This document shows positions 9,151 through 17,884 of a DNA stretch of 64,000 bases, in pieces. This DNA is from Alistipes timonensis JC136 (GTDB lineage Bacteria > Bacteroidota > Bacteroidia > Bacteroidales > Rikenellaceae): contig NZ_FNRI01000005.1 in assembly GCF_900107675.1 (NCBI RefSeq), forward strand, positions 306,591 through 370,590, given 5' to 3'. The translations under genes were made by a program, and so were the position numbers. The stretch's first letter is position 1, and every line of letters starts with the position of its first letter. The notes under the pieces were generated by a model. It was not told the origin of the DNA, ran no database searches, and saw nothing but the letters and a program-made list of their open reading frames with translations.

Positions 9151-11211
9151 TTATTTTTTGACGAACGTCAGGACCGGCGCATTTTTACCGCCCGTGCAAT
9201 CGAGCGTCAGTTCGTAGTCAGCACCCTCTTCGAGCGTTACGTCCGCAGCCATGTTGATATTGCCTTTCGAGACATCCAGCAGCGCCTCCGTTCCGGGCGT
9301 GGAGGTGAGTGCGCCCAGATCGGCCCAGCCGCGTGCGCCGAAGAACTTACCGTCCCAGCCGCTTACGCGGAACCGCTGGCCGAGGACCGTGCTGCCCTCC
9401 TTGCCGGCCTGCGCCGTCATCTTGTAGATGCCGGGAGCGGCTTCGGGCACGCAAACGCCCTTCTCGGTCGTCCAGCCCGGCTCGTCGGCAGCCGCAGGCG
9501 ACCCGATGCCGTAGCCGATGAAATAGACCGCCCCGTGGCCGTCGTCGCTCAGCGTCGCCAACCCCGAACCGTCGGCGTTAAGTACCAGCGCGTCGATCAC
9601 CTTGGTCGCAAGGTTGGCCGAAATGCGATACTTGCCCGACACGGGAATCACTTTGGCGCTCGCCGCGGAAACTGCCTCGAAGAAGTCGGGATTGATCCAC
9701 GCCGGGGTGAACATGTCCGCACCGCCGAAGGTCAACGTCTGTCCCTGCGTCAGGTCGAGGTCGAGCTGGTAGTTGTCCGCATCGAGCTGCGCCATCTTCG
9801 TGCCGTTGATCTGCAGGTCGGCGGCCGGAAGCGGCTGATTGCCGTCGTGCTCGACCGTCAGCACCGCGGCCATCGTGCCGCCCGAAACGTCGATCGTGAA
9901 GCGGTAGATGCCGCCCAGTTCGAGCGTCTTGCCCTCGGCAAGTCCCAGGTTGCCGCCGTCGGAAATCTCGATCAGATCGCTGGCGGTGGTCAGAACCCCG
10001 TAAGGATTGGCGAACGAGGCGTCCTCCTTACCCAGGAATTCACCCTTGTCCCAGTCTTTCGGCCAGAAGAATTTGAAGTTGAAGCTCGAAGCGTTGATCG
10101 AAATGCCGGCCACCAGCGTAATCTGGAACTTCTTGTCCGCAACGCGGGCCAGACACAGACCCGTGGAGGCCATATCCCAACCGTCGCCGTTCTTTATAAC
10201 GGGTTTGCCGATACCGGCTCCGACCGTCCAGATCGCATTGCCCGAGCCGTCGGCGTTGAGCGACGCATACTCCGTGGCCGATTTCATGGCCTCGATACGC
10301 AGGTAACTGTGTTTGAAATTGGCCGTCACCTTATACATGCCCGACATCGGCAGGAAAGTCAGCGCCTCGGGATTCGATTCGTCGGCCCGCTCGAAGAAGT
10401 CGCGGTCGATGTCCCATCCGGCGAAGTCCGAAACGCCCGTCAGCGTATAGGTCTGGTTCTGCGTCAGCGTGGTAACGATGCTGTAATTGTCGTTGTCGAC
10501 CATCGTCATCTCCGTATTGTCGAAGAGCAGTTTGATGAAGGGCGAACCCTCGAAGGTTTTCAAATTGAAGGTGACCGCGAACTCTCCGGCATTCGAATTG
10601 GCGAAGGGAATCGGTTCGGTCGAGTCGGAGACGATCCCGCCCTGCTCGGCGCTGTAACCGAACGTCACCACCGAGCCCTGCCCGTCGAGGTCGGGCGTCG
10701 TGATGTAACCCTGCGGCTTCTGCGGAAAATCGGCCGTCACGGCGTATTCGTAATCGACGCCCGTGGGCTCCATGCGGTACTCCTGCCCTCCGAGCACGAA
10801 GGTCAGGTGGTCGGGCTTGGGCCGCGTGACGTTCAGGGGCCGTTCGAGGGTGGTCACTCCGAAGCGGACGTTCTGCCCCACGAGGCGCAGCGTGGCCTCT
10901 CCATCGGGAATGTTCTTGTAGAAAGGAAGCGTCACGGTGCCCGAATAGGTTCCGTTCTCCTTGGTGCGGATCACCTCCTCGGCAACCATCTCGTCGTCGA
11001 AGAAGACCTGCGCTTTAAGCGTCGAGAGCGCATAGCGGTCGGTCATCGTCGCTTCGAAGCCGACCTTGCCGCCGAAGACCCCCGAAGCGTCGGACGAAAC
11101 AGCCGTCATTTCGGGACCGATATCGGTAGTGAGCAGTTCCGGATCGTCCTGGCACGCCGTCGTGCAGGCCGCGGCGAGCAGCGACAATGCGATATATTTC
11201 AGCGTTTTCAT
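9151..11211 (-). CDS. SusE/F-position surface glycan-binding lipoprotein
   Basis: A 686-residue lipoprotein (lipobox TTAC or TACQ near residue 18-20: AAACTTACQDD) built of repeated beta-rich modules. Similar stretches recur (FFERADESNPEALTFLPMSG about 277-296 and FFEAVSAASAKVIPVSGKYR in the second half; MKSATEYASLNADGSGNAIW and LNADGSGLATL), so it contains at least two to three related repeats. It probably belongs to the DUF5121/DUF5125 group seen as the glycan-binding protein in beta-glucan PULs; I am not certain of the Pfam name. It sits between GH30 and GH3, 20 bp after GH30. Predicted role: outer-surface binding of beta-glucan to feed SusCD. No catalytic motif was seen. Confidence 0.78.
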   Translation of the reverse strand: MKTLKYIALSLLAAACTTACQDDPELLTTDIGPEMTAVSSDASGVFGGKVGFEATMTDRYALSTLKAQVFFDDEMVAEEVIRTKENGTYSGTVTLPFYKNIPDGEATLRLVGQNVRFGVTTLERPLNVTRPKPDHLTFVLGGQEYRMEPTGVDYEYAVTADFPQKPQGYITTPDLDGQGSVVTFGYSAEQGGIVSDSTEPIPFANSNAGEFAVTFNLKTFEGSPFIKLLFDNTEMTMVDNDNYSIVTTLTQNQTYTLTGVSDFAGWDIDRDFFERADESNPEALTFLPMSGMYKVTANFKHSYLRIEAMKSATEYASLNADGSGNAIWTVGAGIGKPVIKNGDGWDMASTGLCLARVADKKFQITLVAGISINASSFNFKFFWPKDWDKGEFLGKEDASFANPYGVLTTASDLIEISDGGNLGLAEGKTLELGGIYRFTIDVSGGTMAAVLTVEHDGNQPLPAADLQINGTKMAQLDADNYQLDLDLTQGQTLTFGGADMFTPAWINPDFFEAVSAASAKVIPVSGKYRISANLATKVIDALVLNADGSGLATLSDDGHGAVYFIGYGIGSPAAADEPGWTTEKGVCVPEAAPGIYKMTAQAGKEGSTVLGQRFRVSGWDGKFFGARGWADLGALTSTPGTEALLDVSKGNINMAADVTLEEGADYELTLDCTGGKNAPVLTFVKK

Positions 11212-11231
11212 GTTCTGCGAATTTTTAAAGG

Positions 11232-12734
11232 TTATTTTTCAGCCGCGGCGCCCCAGCGGAACGAGGCGATCGACTTGGCCGGGATGGTGTATTTGAACGA
11301 ACGGTCGGCGCTTTCATACACGGCGACGGTCTGCTCGCTGCTGTTCCTGTTCAACGCCACGAAGGCTTTCGAGCCGTCGGGATTGGCGAACGCCAGGTAG
11401 GTGAGGCCCGGGGTCGTATAGCCCGACGTGCCGATGCGCACGGCTCCCGGACGGATGACCTTGGCGCACTGCGCCAGATCGTAGTAGTGACTGTTGTATT
11501 TGAGCGTCTTGTAGTCCGACGAGCTGATCTCGATGGCTCCGTAGCAGGTCGTACAGCCACCCGGACGGTTCGGCGCACCCTTATCGTCGAGCATCAGGTT
11601 CCACAGCAGGACGCCCTTGCCCATGCGGCTCAGCGTGCCGAGGAAGATCGATTCGAAATCGTCGATGACGCAGCTTTCGAAGTTGTAGTTCCACGTACCG
11701 ATCGAAGCCTCCGTAAAATAGATCGACTTGCCGGGGGCCGCCGCGAGGATGTTGTCCAGTTCGGTCACCGAACCGCCGTAGTTGTGCCAGGCCGAACCGT
11801 CGACCCACTGCGAGGCATCGCCGTCGGCGTAGATGTTGAGCGGATAGCTCTGCTGTCCGGCGACATTGTCGTAGTTGTAATTGTGGTCGTAGCAGAGGAT
11901 CTTGGTCGTGATGCCCGCCTTTCTGAACGCCGGGCCGAGCTTCTTAACAAAGGCCAGCTGGTCCTCCCACGGCATGTAGAGCGACATCGAATTGCCCTTG
12001 TTCAACGGCTCGTTCTGCATCGTGATCGCGTAGATCGGGAAGCCGTTCTCCTCCATCTCGCTCACCCACTGCACGAAATACTCGGCATAGTCGTCGTAAT
12101 AGGCGGGATTCAGACGCCCGCTGGTCCACGAGTCATAGGGTTTCGACGGATCGGCGACCGTGCCTTTCATCCACTTGGGGCACGACCACGGCGAACCCAT
12201 GATTTTGATTTCGGGATTGATCTCCAGCACCTCTTTCAGGACGGGGAAAATGCCCTCCTTCTCCACGGCCGGAATGCCGAAGAACTCGATACCCTCCTGG
12301 TCGCAGCAGGTGTATTCGTCCATCGAGAAGTCCGAACCGCCGATATGCACGCGGATAAAGCTGAATCCGGCGCCGGTCTCCGGGTCGAAGCACTTTTTGA
12401 GAATCGCCGTGCGGTCGGCCTGCGACATCTTCAGCAGGTTGTAGCACGTGGCCCCCGTCATGGCCGGGCCGAATCCGTCGACGGTCTGGTAGGTCGTCGC
12501 GGGATCGAGCTCCACCCGGTAGGGCGACATCGAAACCTTCGAATAGGAGAGCCCCTCCTCCGCAAACAGGCGGTTGCCGTTGGCCGAGGTGACCCAGGCG
12601 CGGACATCTCCCGCGACGGGATCGGTCCCCGGACCGGGATTGGGTTCATCGCTTCCGCTGGAGCAGCAGACCGCTCCGGCGAGCAGCAGCGAGCCGGTCA
12701 GCAGACGCAGGTTGTTATTGATCGTGAATTTCAT
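11232..12734 (-). CDS. Glycoside hydrolase family 30, probable endo-beta-1,6-glucanase
   Basis: A 500-residue lipoprotein (lipobox GAVCC). It shows the GH30 TIM-barrel signature: QTVDGFGPAMTGATCYNL at the start of the catalytic domain (about 83-100), acid/base Glu242 in AITMQNEPLN, nucleophile Glu342 in IYFTEASIG, and the C-terminal beta-sandwich that packs on the barrel. Family members include glucosylceramidases and beta-1,6-glucanases. The surrounding gene set (SusC, SusD, GH30, glycan-binding protein, GH3) equals that of the B. thetaiotaomicron BT3309-BT3314 locus for fungal beta-1,6-glucan, where the GH30_3 enzyme is the endo-glucanase. Substrate is therefore inferred from synteny. Gaps of 21 bp to SusD and 20 bp to the next gene indicate one transcript. 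Confidence 0.9.
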   Translation of the reverse strand: MKFTINNNLRLLTGSLLLAGAVCCSSGSDEPNPGPGTDPVAGDVRAWVTSANGNRLFAEEGLSYSKVSMSPYRVELDPATTYQTVDGFGPAMTGATCYNLLKMSQADRTAILKKCFDPETGAGFSFIRVHIGGSDFSMDEYTCCDQEGIEFFGIPAVEKEGIFPVLKEVLEINPEIKIMGSPWSCPKWMKGTVADPSKPYDSWTSGRLNPAYYDDYAEYFVQWVSEMEENGFPIYAITMQNEPLNKGNSMSLYMPWEDQLAFVKKLGPAFRKAGITTKILCYDHNYNYDNVAGQQSYPLNIYADGDASQWVDGSAWHNYGGSVTELDNILAAAPGKSIYFTEASIGTWNYNFESCVIDDFESIFLGTLSRMGKGVLLWNLMLDDKGAPNRPGGCTTCYGAIEISSSDYKTLKYNSHYYDLAQCAKVIRPGAVRIGTSGYTTPGLTYLAFANPDGSKAFVALNRNSSEQTVAVYESADRSFKYTIPAKSIASFRWGAAAEK

Positions 12735-12755
12735 GGTCGAATTGCAGTTTTAAAT

Positions 12756-14300
12756 TTAGTAGCCCAAGTTCTGTTCGATATTGGTGTTGTCGTCCAGCAC
12801 GCTGGTCGGAATCGGCAGCAGCACGCGGTTGTCGTTCATCGCACGGCGGTCTTTGAAATAAGCGTCGTAGGAGGACGAGCCTTTGACGTTGACGCCATCG
12901 CAGACCTCGATCAGTTTCGAATAATCGTTGCCGTAACGCATCAGGTCGAACCAGCGGAAACCCTCCATGGCCAGTTCGAGGCGGCGTTCGTTCAGCACGG
13001 CTTCGCGCATCTGCGTCTCGGAGGCGCGCTGCGCGTCGGTCAGCTTGCCGAGGCCCGCGCGGTCGCGGATCGCGTCCACGATGTCGGCGGCACCGCCCGG
13101 ATCGCCCGAGTTGGCCAGCGCCTCGGCATGCAGCAGCCGGATGTCGGCCAGGCGCATCACATAGACCGGCGTCACGTTGGTCGGGAACTTGTGCATGAAG
13201 GCATATTCGTCGCTGGGATACTGGTACGACCAGCCGCACTCGTCGTAAACGACCGATGCGTTCAGGCGCTCGGTGTCGCCCTCGGCATTATAGGCCCTCG
13301 TAAGGTTGCGCGACGGCGTGCTCCACTTGGCCCACGAGAAGCTGTCGTTGGGAACGTAGGCGTTGCGGTGGAACATCATCCACAGCCATGAACCCGAAGT
13401 CTGGCTGGACCACTGCACCTCGAAGATCGACTCGCGCGTATTCATCGCGGCCATGCCCGTATCGCCCGTGGTGTAGGCCCAGAGGTCGCCGTAGCTGTCG
13501 CAAAGGCTGTAACCCATACCCTCGACCGCCTCACAGGCCGAAACCACCTTCGACCAATCGCGGAACTCGCGCATGGAGTAGAAACGCGCCATCAGGCCGT
13601 AGGCGAAGCCCTTGGTGATTTTGAACTTATTCGAAGCGTCCATGTCGGGAGCGTACTTGCAGGCGTATTCCTCGATATCCTTAACGATCTGCTCGCCGAC
13701 GGTCTCCTTCGAAACGCGGGACGGGAAATAGAGCGGATAGACCTCCTCGATGTTGTCGGCATTGATGGCGGGCGGAATCTCGGTCAGCATCGGAATCTCG
13801 CCGAACATCTGCATCATGTTGATCCAGATGTAGGCACGCCAGCAGAGCGCCTCGGAGAGCCACTCCTGATACTCCTTCTCGGTGAGCGACGGATCGTTCT
13901 CCTTCACGAGGTCGATGTTGCAGATGACCTGGTTGGCATAGTCCACGGCGTTCATCGAATAGTTCCACATGGTGGCCGCAAACTCGTTGTCGCTGTCGAG
14001 CTGGTTCTGTTCGACGGCCATGGTCTTCGTTTCGCCCGGGCAGCCGTAGGCGTTGTCGGCGCGGCTTTCGGCCAGGACGATGAGCTGGTACCAGTAGTTC
14101 TGGAAGTCGCCCTTCATGTAGTTGTACATGGCCGTAAGCTGGCCTTCGAGCAGTTCGCGGGTGTTGATGGCCGTCTCGGCGTCACCCGTGCCGGAGGTGT
14201 TGTTCTCGGCATACATGGTCTCGGGGAATTTCTCGAGGCTGCACGACGAAGCCGCGACAACCAGCGAAAATACCGCAACGTATGATAATATCTTTTTCAT
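12756..14300 (-). CDS. SusD/RagB-family glycan-binding lipoprotein (glucan PUL)
   Basis: A 514-residue lipoprotein (VVAASSCSLEKFPE) with the SusD pattern: N-terminal SCSLEKFPET, helical TPR-like core, and the C-terminal part with MRLADIRLLHAEALANSGD, NERRLELAMEGFRWFDLMRYG and closing VLLPIPTSVLD. SusD proteins form a lid over the SusC transporter on the outer membrane and bind oligosaccharide. It follows SusC by 22 bp and precedes GH30 by 21 bp, fixing its place in the beta-glucan PUL. Confidence 0.95.
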   Translation of the reverse strand: MKKILSYVAVFSLVVAASSCSLEKFPETMYAENNTSGTGDAETAINTRELLEGQLTAMYNYMKGDFQNYWYQLIVLAESRADNAYGCPGETKTMAVEQNQLDSDNEFAATMWNYSMNAVDYANQVICNIDLVKENDPSLTEKEYQEWLSEALCWRAYIWINMMQMFGEIPMLTEIPPAINADNIEEVYPLYFPSRVSKETVGEQIVKDIEEYACKYAPDMDASNKFKITKGFAYGLMARFYSMREFRDWSKVVSACEAVEGMGYSLCDSYGDLWAYTTGDTGMAAMNTRESIFEVQWSSQTSGSWLWMMFHRNAYVPNDSFSWAKWSTPSRNLTRAYNAEGDTERLNASVVYDECGWSYQYPSDEYAFMHKFPTNVTPVYVMRLADIRLLHAEALANSGDPGGAADIVDAIRDRAGLGKLTDAQRASETQMREAVLNERRLELAMEGFRWFDLMRYGNDYSKLIEVCDGVNVKGSSSYDAYFKDRRAMNDNRVLLPIPTSVLDDNTNIEQNLGY

Positions 14301-14322
14301 GATCGGTTCTTGTTTTCCGGGA

Positions 14323-17300
14323 TTAGAAAGTAAGGTTCAGCCCCACGACCACCGTGCGGACGTTGGGATAGGTTCCCCAGTCGATGCCCATTTGCGTAGC
14401 GCTCTCCGACTGGCTCACCTCCGGGTCATAACCCGAATAGTTGGTCCAGGTGATGAAGTTCTGAAGCGAGATGTAAGGCTGGATGCGCGTGATGTTGATG
14501 CGTTTGAGCTTGGGCGAGGTGATGTCGTAGGACAGGGTGATGTTCTTCACTTTGAGGTACGATCCGTCCTCCACCCAGTAGGTCGAGTTCTTCACGTTCC
14601 ACGACGGATTGTCCGAGCGGAACACGTCGGTCTGCTGCCCCGGAATGCGCCAGCGGCGCAGTACCGCGGTGGTCTGGTTGTTGGCCGTGGTCATGCCCTC
14701 GGTCTCGATGCGCGAGGCGTTGAAGATGTCGTTGCCGTAGGAACCCGTGATAAGGATGTTCAGGTTGAGCCCCCGCCACGAGAAGTTGTTGGTCATGCCG
14801 AACGTGAACTTGGGATTGGCGTTACCGATCCAGGTTTTGTCCAGCGGCGTGATCTCGCCGTCGCCGTTGCGGTCCTCGTAGATCAGGTCGCCCGTCTCGG
14901 GATCGACCCCCTTGGAGACATATCCCCAGAACATCGAGAGCGGATGGCCCGGCGTCATGCGGATAACGTTGTCGTTGGTGGCGTCGGAGGTCTTGGCGTA
15001 ATAGTAAACCTGTTTCAGGTCGAGTTTCTCGAGCTTGTTGCGATTGAGCGAAACGTTCAGGTCGGTCGACCAGTTGAAATCCTTCCGGGCGATGTTGACC
15101 GACGACAGGGTGATTTCGAAGCCTTGGTTCGACATCTCGCCGTCGTTGCGGTAGATGCTCGGATAAGGAGACGGCAGGGGTACGTCCATCAGCATATCCT
15201 TGGTGTACTTGTAGTAGTAGTCGAGCGACAGGCTCAGGCGGTTGTTCAGCAGCGCGAAATCCAGACCGACGTTGGTCTGCGAGGTGGTCTCCCAGGTCAA
15301 ATCCTGATTTTTGATGTTTTTGCGTCCGCCGACGGTCGGCACGGCGTGGGCATTCTCGGTCAGCGTCCAGTCGTAGTAGTTCGTACTGTACTGCTGCATC
15401 CAGCCGTACTCGGTGAGGCCCGCCTGGTTACCGGTCTGTCCCCAGCCGGCGCGCAGTTTCAGGTCGTTGATCCAGCGCACGTCGCTCAGGAACTTCTCGC
15501 CCGAGATGCGCCATGCCGCCGAGAACGACGGGAAATAACCCCAGCGGTGGCCGGGAGCCAGTTTCGAGGAACCGTCGGCTCGGAAATTGGCCGTCACGAG
15601 ATAGCGGCTGTCGTAGTTGTACGACACGCGTGCCAGGTAGGACATGATCGACCACTCCGACTTGCCGTAGCTTTGGCCGCGGACGCCGCCGTTGTTACCG
15701 CCCTCCAGATTGGGGATGGCGTTGTTGTTGGTCGACGAGAAATAGGAACGCGATCCCGACAGCTGCTCCCACACGGAGGTCGTGGCCGACGTGCCGGCCA
15801 TCACTTCGAGGTTGTGGAGGTTAAAGGACTTGTTCCAGGTCAGGATGTTGTCGTAGACCATGCGCATATCGTCGGAACGGGTGTCTGAAGCGGTTCCGTG
15901 CTGCGTCCGGCCGTAGGAGGTGCGAATCGGGTCGAGGAACGACGACGAGTGGACCCAGCGGCGGTCCATCGAGACCGTCGACCGGAAAGTCAGCCCTTTG
16001 GCCAGGTAGAACGTCAGGCCGCCGGAGAGCAGCAGACGGTCGGTGACGTTGCGGTCATAGTCCGTGCGAGCCATGTTCTCGAGGGGCGAGGTGAGGTTGG
16101 CGCCGTAGAAGTTATTGTAGTACTGCTGAGGGTTCTCCGGGTCCCAGATCGGTGCATAGGTCGGGGTCGTGATGGCCGAAACGACCACGCCGGCGCGGTT
16201 GGCGCCCTGTCCCGAGATGATGGACCCCTTGGTGGTATAGTGCGAGAAGGTGGTCGAGGCGTTGGCCGAAACCCATTTGAAAATCTTCTTGTCGAAGCTG
16301 GCCTTCACGTTGTAACGCTCCGAAGAGGTGGTGTTGATGATGCCCGTCTCGTCTGTGTAACCGCCGCCGAGGTAATACGACGAATTCTCGTCGCCGTTGG
16401 AGATCGAGAACTGGTAGTTCTGGTTGACGCCCGTCGAATAGGTTTCGTCGAACCAGTCGGTGACATCGGTAAGCGTCTCGGGAAGTCCCGAAACGGCTCC
16501 GTTCTCCTCCATCAGTTCGCGGTACTGCCGGGCATTGAGCACATCGAAACTTTTGGTCACCTTCGAAACGCCGACGAAGGTCGAAAACGAAATCTCGGGT
16601 CCCATCTTCTTGCTGCCCTGCTTGGTGGTGATGAGCACCACGCCGTTAGCGGCGCGCGAACCGTAGATGGCGGCCGACGAGGCGTCTTTCAACACCTGCA
16701 TCGACTCGATCTCGTTGGGAGAGAGGTAAGCGATGGCGTAATTGCCCTCGCCTACGGGAACGCCGTCGACCACATAGAGCGGGTCGTTGCTCGACGAAAT
16801 GGATGAAGCGCCGCGCACGCGGACTACCATGCCCTGACCGGGCGAGCCGTTGGGCTGGATGACCTGCACACCGGCGGCCTTGCCCTGCAAGGCTCCGGAA
16901 GCCGAGGTGATCGGACGGCGCGCGAGGTCGTCGGTTTTGACGATCGACACGGCCGTCGTGAGGTCCTTCTGTTTGACCGTACCGTAACCGATCGCCACCA
17001 CGGCGTCGAGGGCTACGGCATCTTCGCTGAGCTTCACGTCGACCTTTGTGCGGCCGTTGACGGCAACCGTCTGCGAGACGAATCCCAGCGATTGGAAAAT
17101 CAGGTTAACAGAATTCCCCCCCCCTCTGAGTTTAAGGGTATAAGTGCCGTCTACGCCCGTCGTGGCCCCGTTGGTGGTGCCCTGCTCGATGACCGTAGCC
17201 CCGATAACGGGCTGTCCCGACTGGTCGGTGACCGTTCCGGTCACAGTCGCCCGCTGCTGGGCCAGGACCGGAGCAGAAACGATCAGCATAGCCACCGCAA

Positions 17301-17358
17301 GCAGCAGCATCCATCCTGTCCGGCAACCCGATTGCAGCTTGTTGCATAAATGTGCCAT
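14323..17358 (-). CDS. SusC-like TonB-dependent outer-membrane transporter (glucan PUL)
   Basis: A 1011-residue protein: signal peptide (to about residue 34, VLAQQ), carboxypeptidase-like regulatory domain (VTGTVTDQSGQPVIGATV, about 38-110), TonB plug (DAVVAIGYGTVKQKDLTTAV; PLYVVDGVPVG) and a 22-strand barrel ending VRTVVVGLNLTF, with the usual aromatic end. It imports oligosaccharides with the adjacent SusD using TonB energy. It is the first gene of the PUL, with a 526-bp AT-rich gap to the divergent DUF6377 regulator. Codons 79-81 (GGG) in the carboxypeptidase-like domain form a G9 run; a slip there would truncate the protein early. Such an on/off effect is inference. Confidence 0.95.
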   Translation of the reverse strand: MAHLCNKLQSGCRTGWMLLLAVAMLIVSAPVLAQQRATVTGTVTDQSGQPVIGATVIEQGTTNGATTGVDGTYTLKLRGGGNSVNLIFQSLGFVSQTVAVNGRTKVDVKLSEDAVALDAVVAIGYGTVKQKDLTTAVSIVKTDDLARRPITSASGALQGKAAGVQVIQPNGSPGQGMVVRVRGASSISSSNDPLYVVDGVPVGEGNYAIAYLSPNEIESMQVLKDASSAAIYGSRAANGVVLITTKQGSKKMGPEISFSTFVGVSKVTKSFDVLNARQYRELMEENGAVSGLPETLTDVTDWFDETYSTGVNQNYQFSISNGDENSSYYLGGGYTDETGIINTTSSERYNVKASFDKKIFKWVSANASTTFSHYTTKGSIISGQGANRAGVVVSAITTPTYAPIWDPENPQQYYNNFYGANLTSPLENMARTDYDRNVTDRLLLSGGLTFYLAKGLTFRSTVSMDRRWVHSSSFLDPIRTSYGRTQHGTASDTRSDDMRMVYDNILTWNKSFNLHNLEVMAGTSATTSVWEQLSGSRSYFSSTNNNAIPNLEGGNNGGVRGQSYGKSEWSIMSYLARVSYNYDSRYLVTANFRADGSSKLAPGHRWGYFPSFSAAWRISGEKFLSDVRWINDLKLRAGWGQTGNQAGLTEYGWMQQYSTNYYDWTLTENAHAVPTVGGRKNIKNQDLTWETTSQTNVGLDFALLNNRLSLSLDYYYKYTKDMLMDVPLPSPYPSIYRNDGEMSNQGFEITLSSVNIARKDFNWSTDLNVSLNRNKLEKLDLKQVYYYAKTSDATNDNVIRMTPGHPLSMFWGYVSKGVDPETGDLIYEDRNGDGEITPLDKTWIGNANPKFTFGMTNNFSWRGLNLNILITGSYGNDIFNASRIETEGMTTANNQTTAVLRRWRIPGQQTDVFRSDNPSWNVKNSTYWVEDGSYLKVKNITLSYDITSPKLKRINITRIQPYISLQNFITWTNYSGYDPEVSQSESATQMGIDWGTYPNVRTVVVGLNLTF
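17116..17124 (-). repeat. G9 homopolymer inside the glucan susC gene
   Basis: Nine G on the coding strand (C on plus) encode Gly79-81. The coding-strand flank is aga-G9-aatt, closely matching the tract in the pilus gene. The gene is in frame as sequenced. Confidence 0.95.
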
Positions 17359-17884
17359 AGGAAATTAGATTTTAGGTTTTGATTATTATTATAAATAGGT
17401 AAAGTCGTTTTTTAAAAATTCGACATAAAACCGCCTTCGTTTCTTCTAAATAAAAGTAAACAACGTCTGTGACATGAAAAAAATTAAACTGAAAATTGTA
17501 AACCAAAAACCCCTTTATCAAAATATAATTTACTGATTATCAATATATTAATATTTTGACATTCTCAAAAAAAAGTAGACGGACCGGAATCTTCCAACGG
17601 GAAAGAATCCACCGGACAGGATATAAATAAAATATTTTAAATAAATCCGGAGCCCCCCGTACGCCGGCAAAACCACCCGTTCCGCCCGTATCATCCCCAC
17701 CGGCTCTTCCGAGAAAGAAACGGGCAGCCCCGGAAGCCCGGTGTTGATTTTTCGGAGATTATTCCTATCTTTGGTGTCGGTGCCGCAACGGCACTTTTAA
17801 GGGGTCGGAAGGTTTTACCGTACGGCAATTCGTTTTTGGCCCCGACCGACTTTCGACTTTTTTGTACCTTATATACGTCCACCC
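17359..17884. promoter_or_regulatory. Divergent SusC / DUF6377 regulator intergenic region
   Basis: This 526-bp gap is much more AT-rich than its surroundings, especially 17359-17640, which must hold the SusC promoter. On the minus strand I see only an imperfect box (TATATTTTG at 17519-17527, about 160 bp from the SusC start), so the site is uncertain. The regulator promoter is listed separately. No protein-coding gene or structural RNA was recognised in the gap. Confidence 0.5.
17744..17773 (+). promoter_or_regulatory. Bacteroidetes-type promoter of the DUF6377 regulator
   Basis: A TTG (-33 region, 17744-17746), a 19-bp spacer and a perfect TAnnTTTG box (TATCTTTG, 17766-17773) match the Bacteroides sigma-ABfr consensus. 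The predicted leader to the ATG at 17885 is about 105 nt. Confidence 0.7.

Noticed and set aside
17691..17882. Small minus-strand frame (63 codons) in the SusC/DUF6377 gap
   Set aside because: It covers the DUF6377 promoter and leader, has no signal or domain, and its composition looks noncoding.
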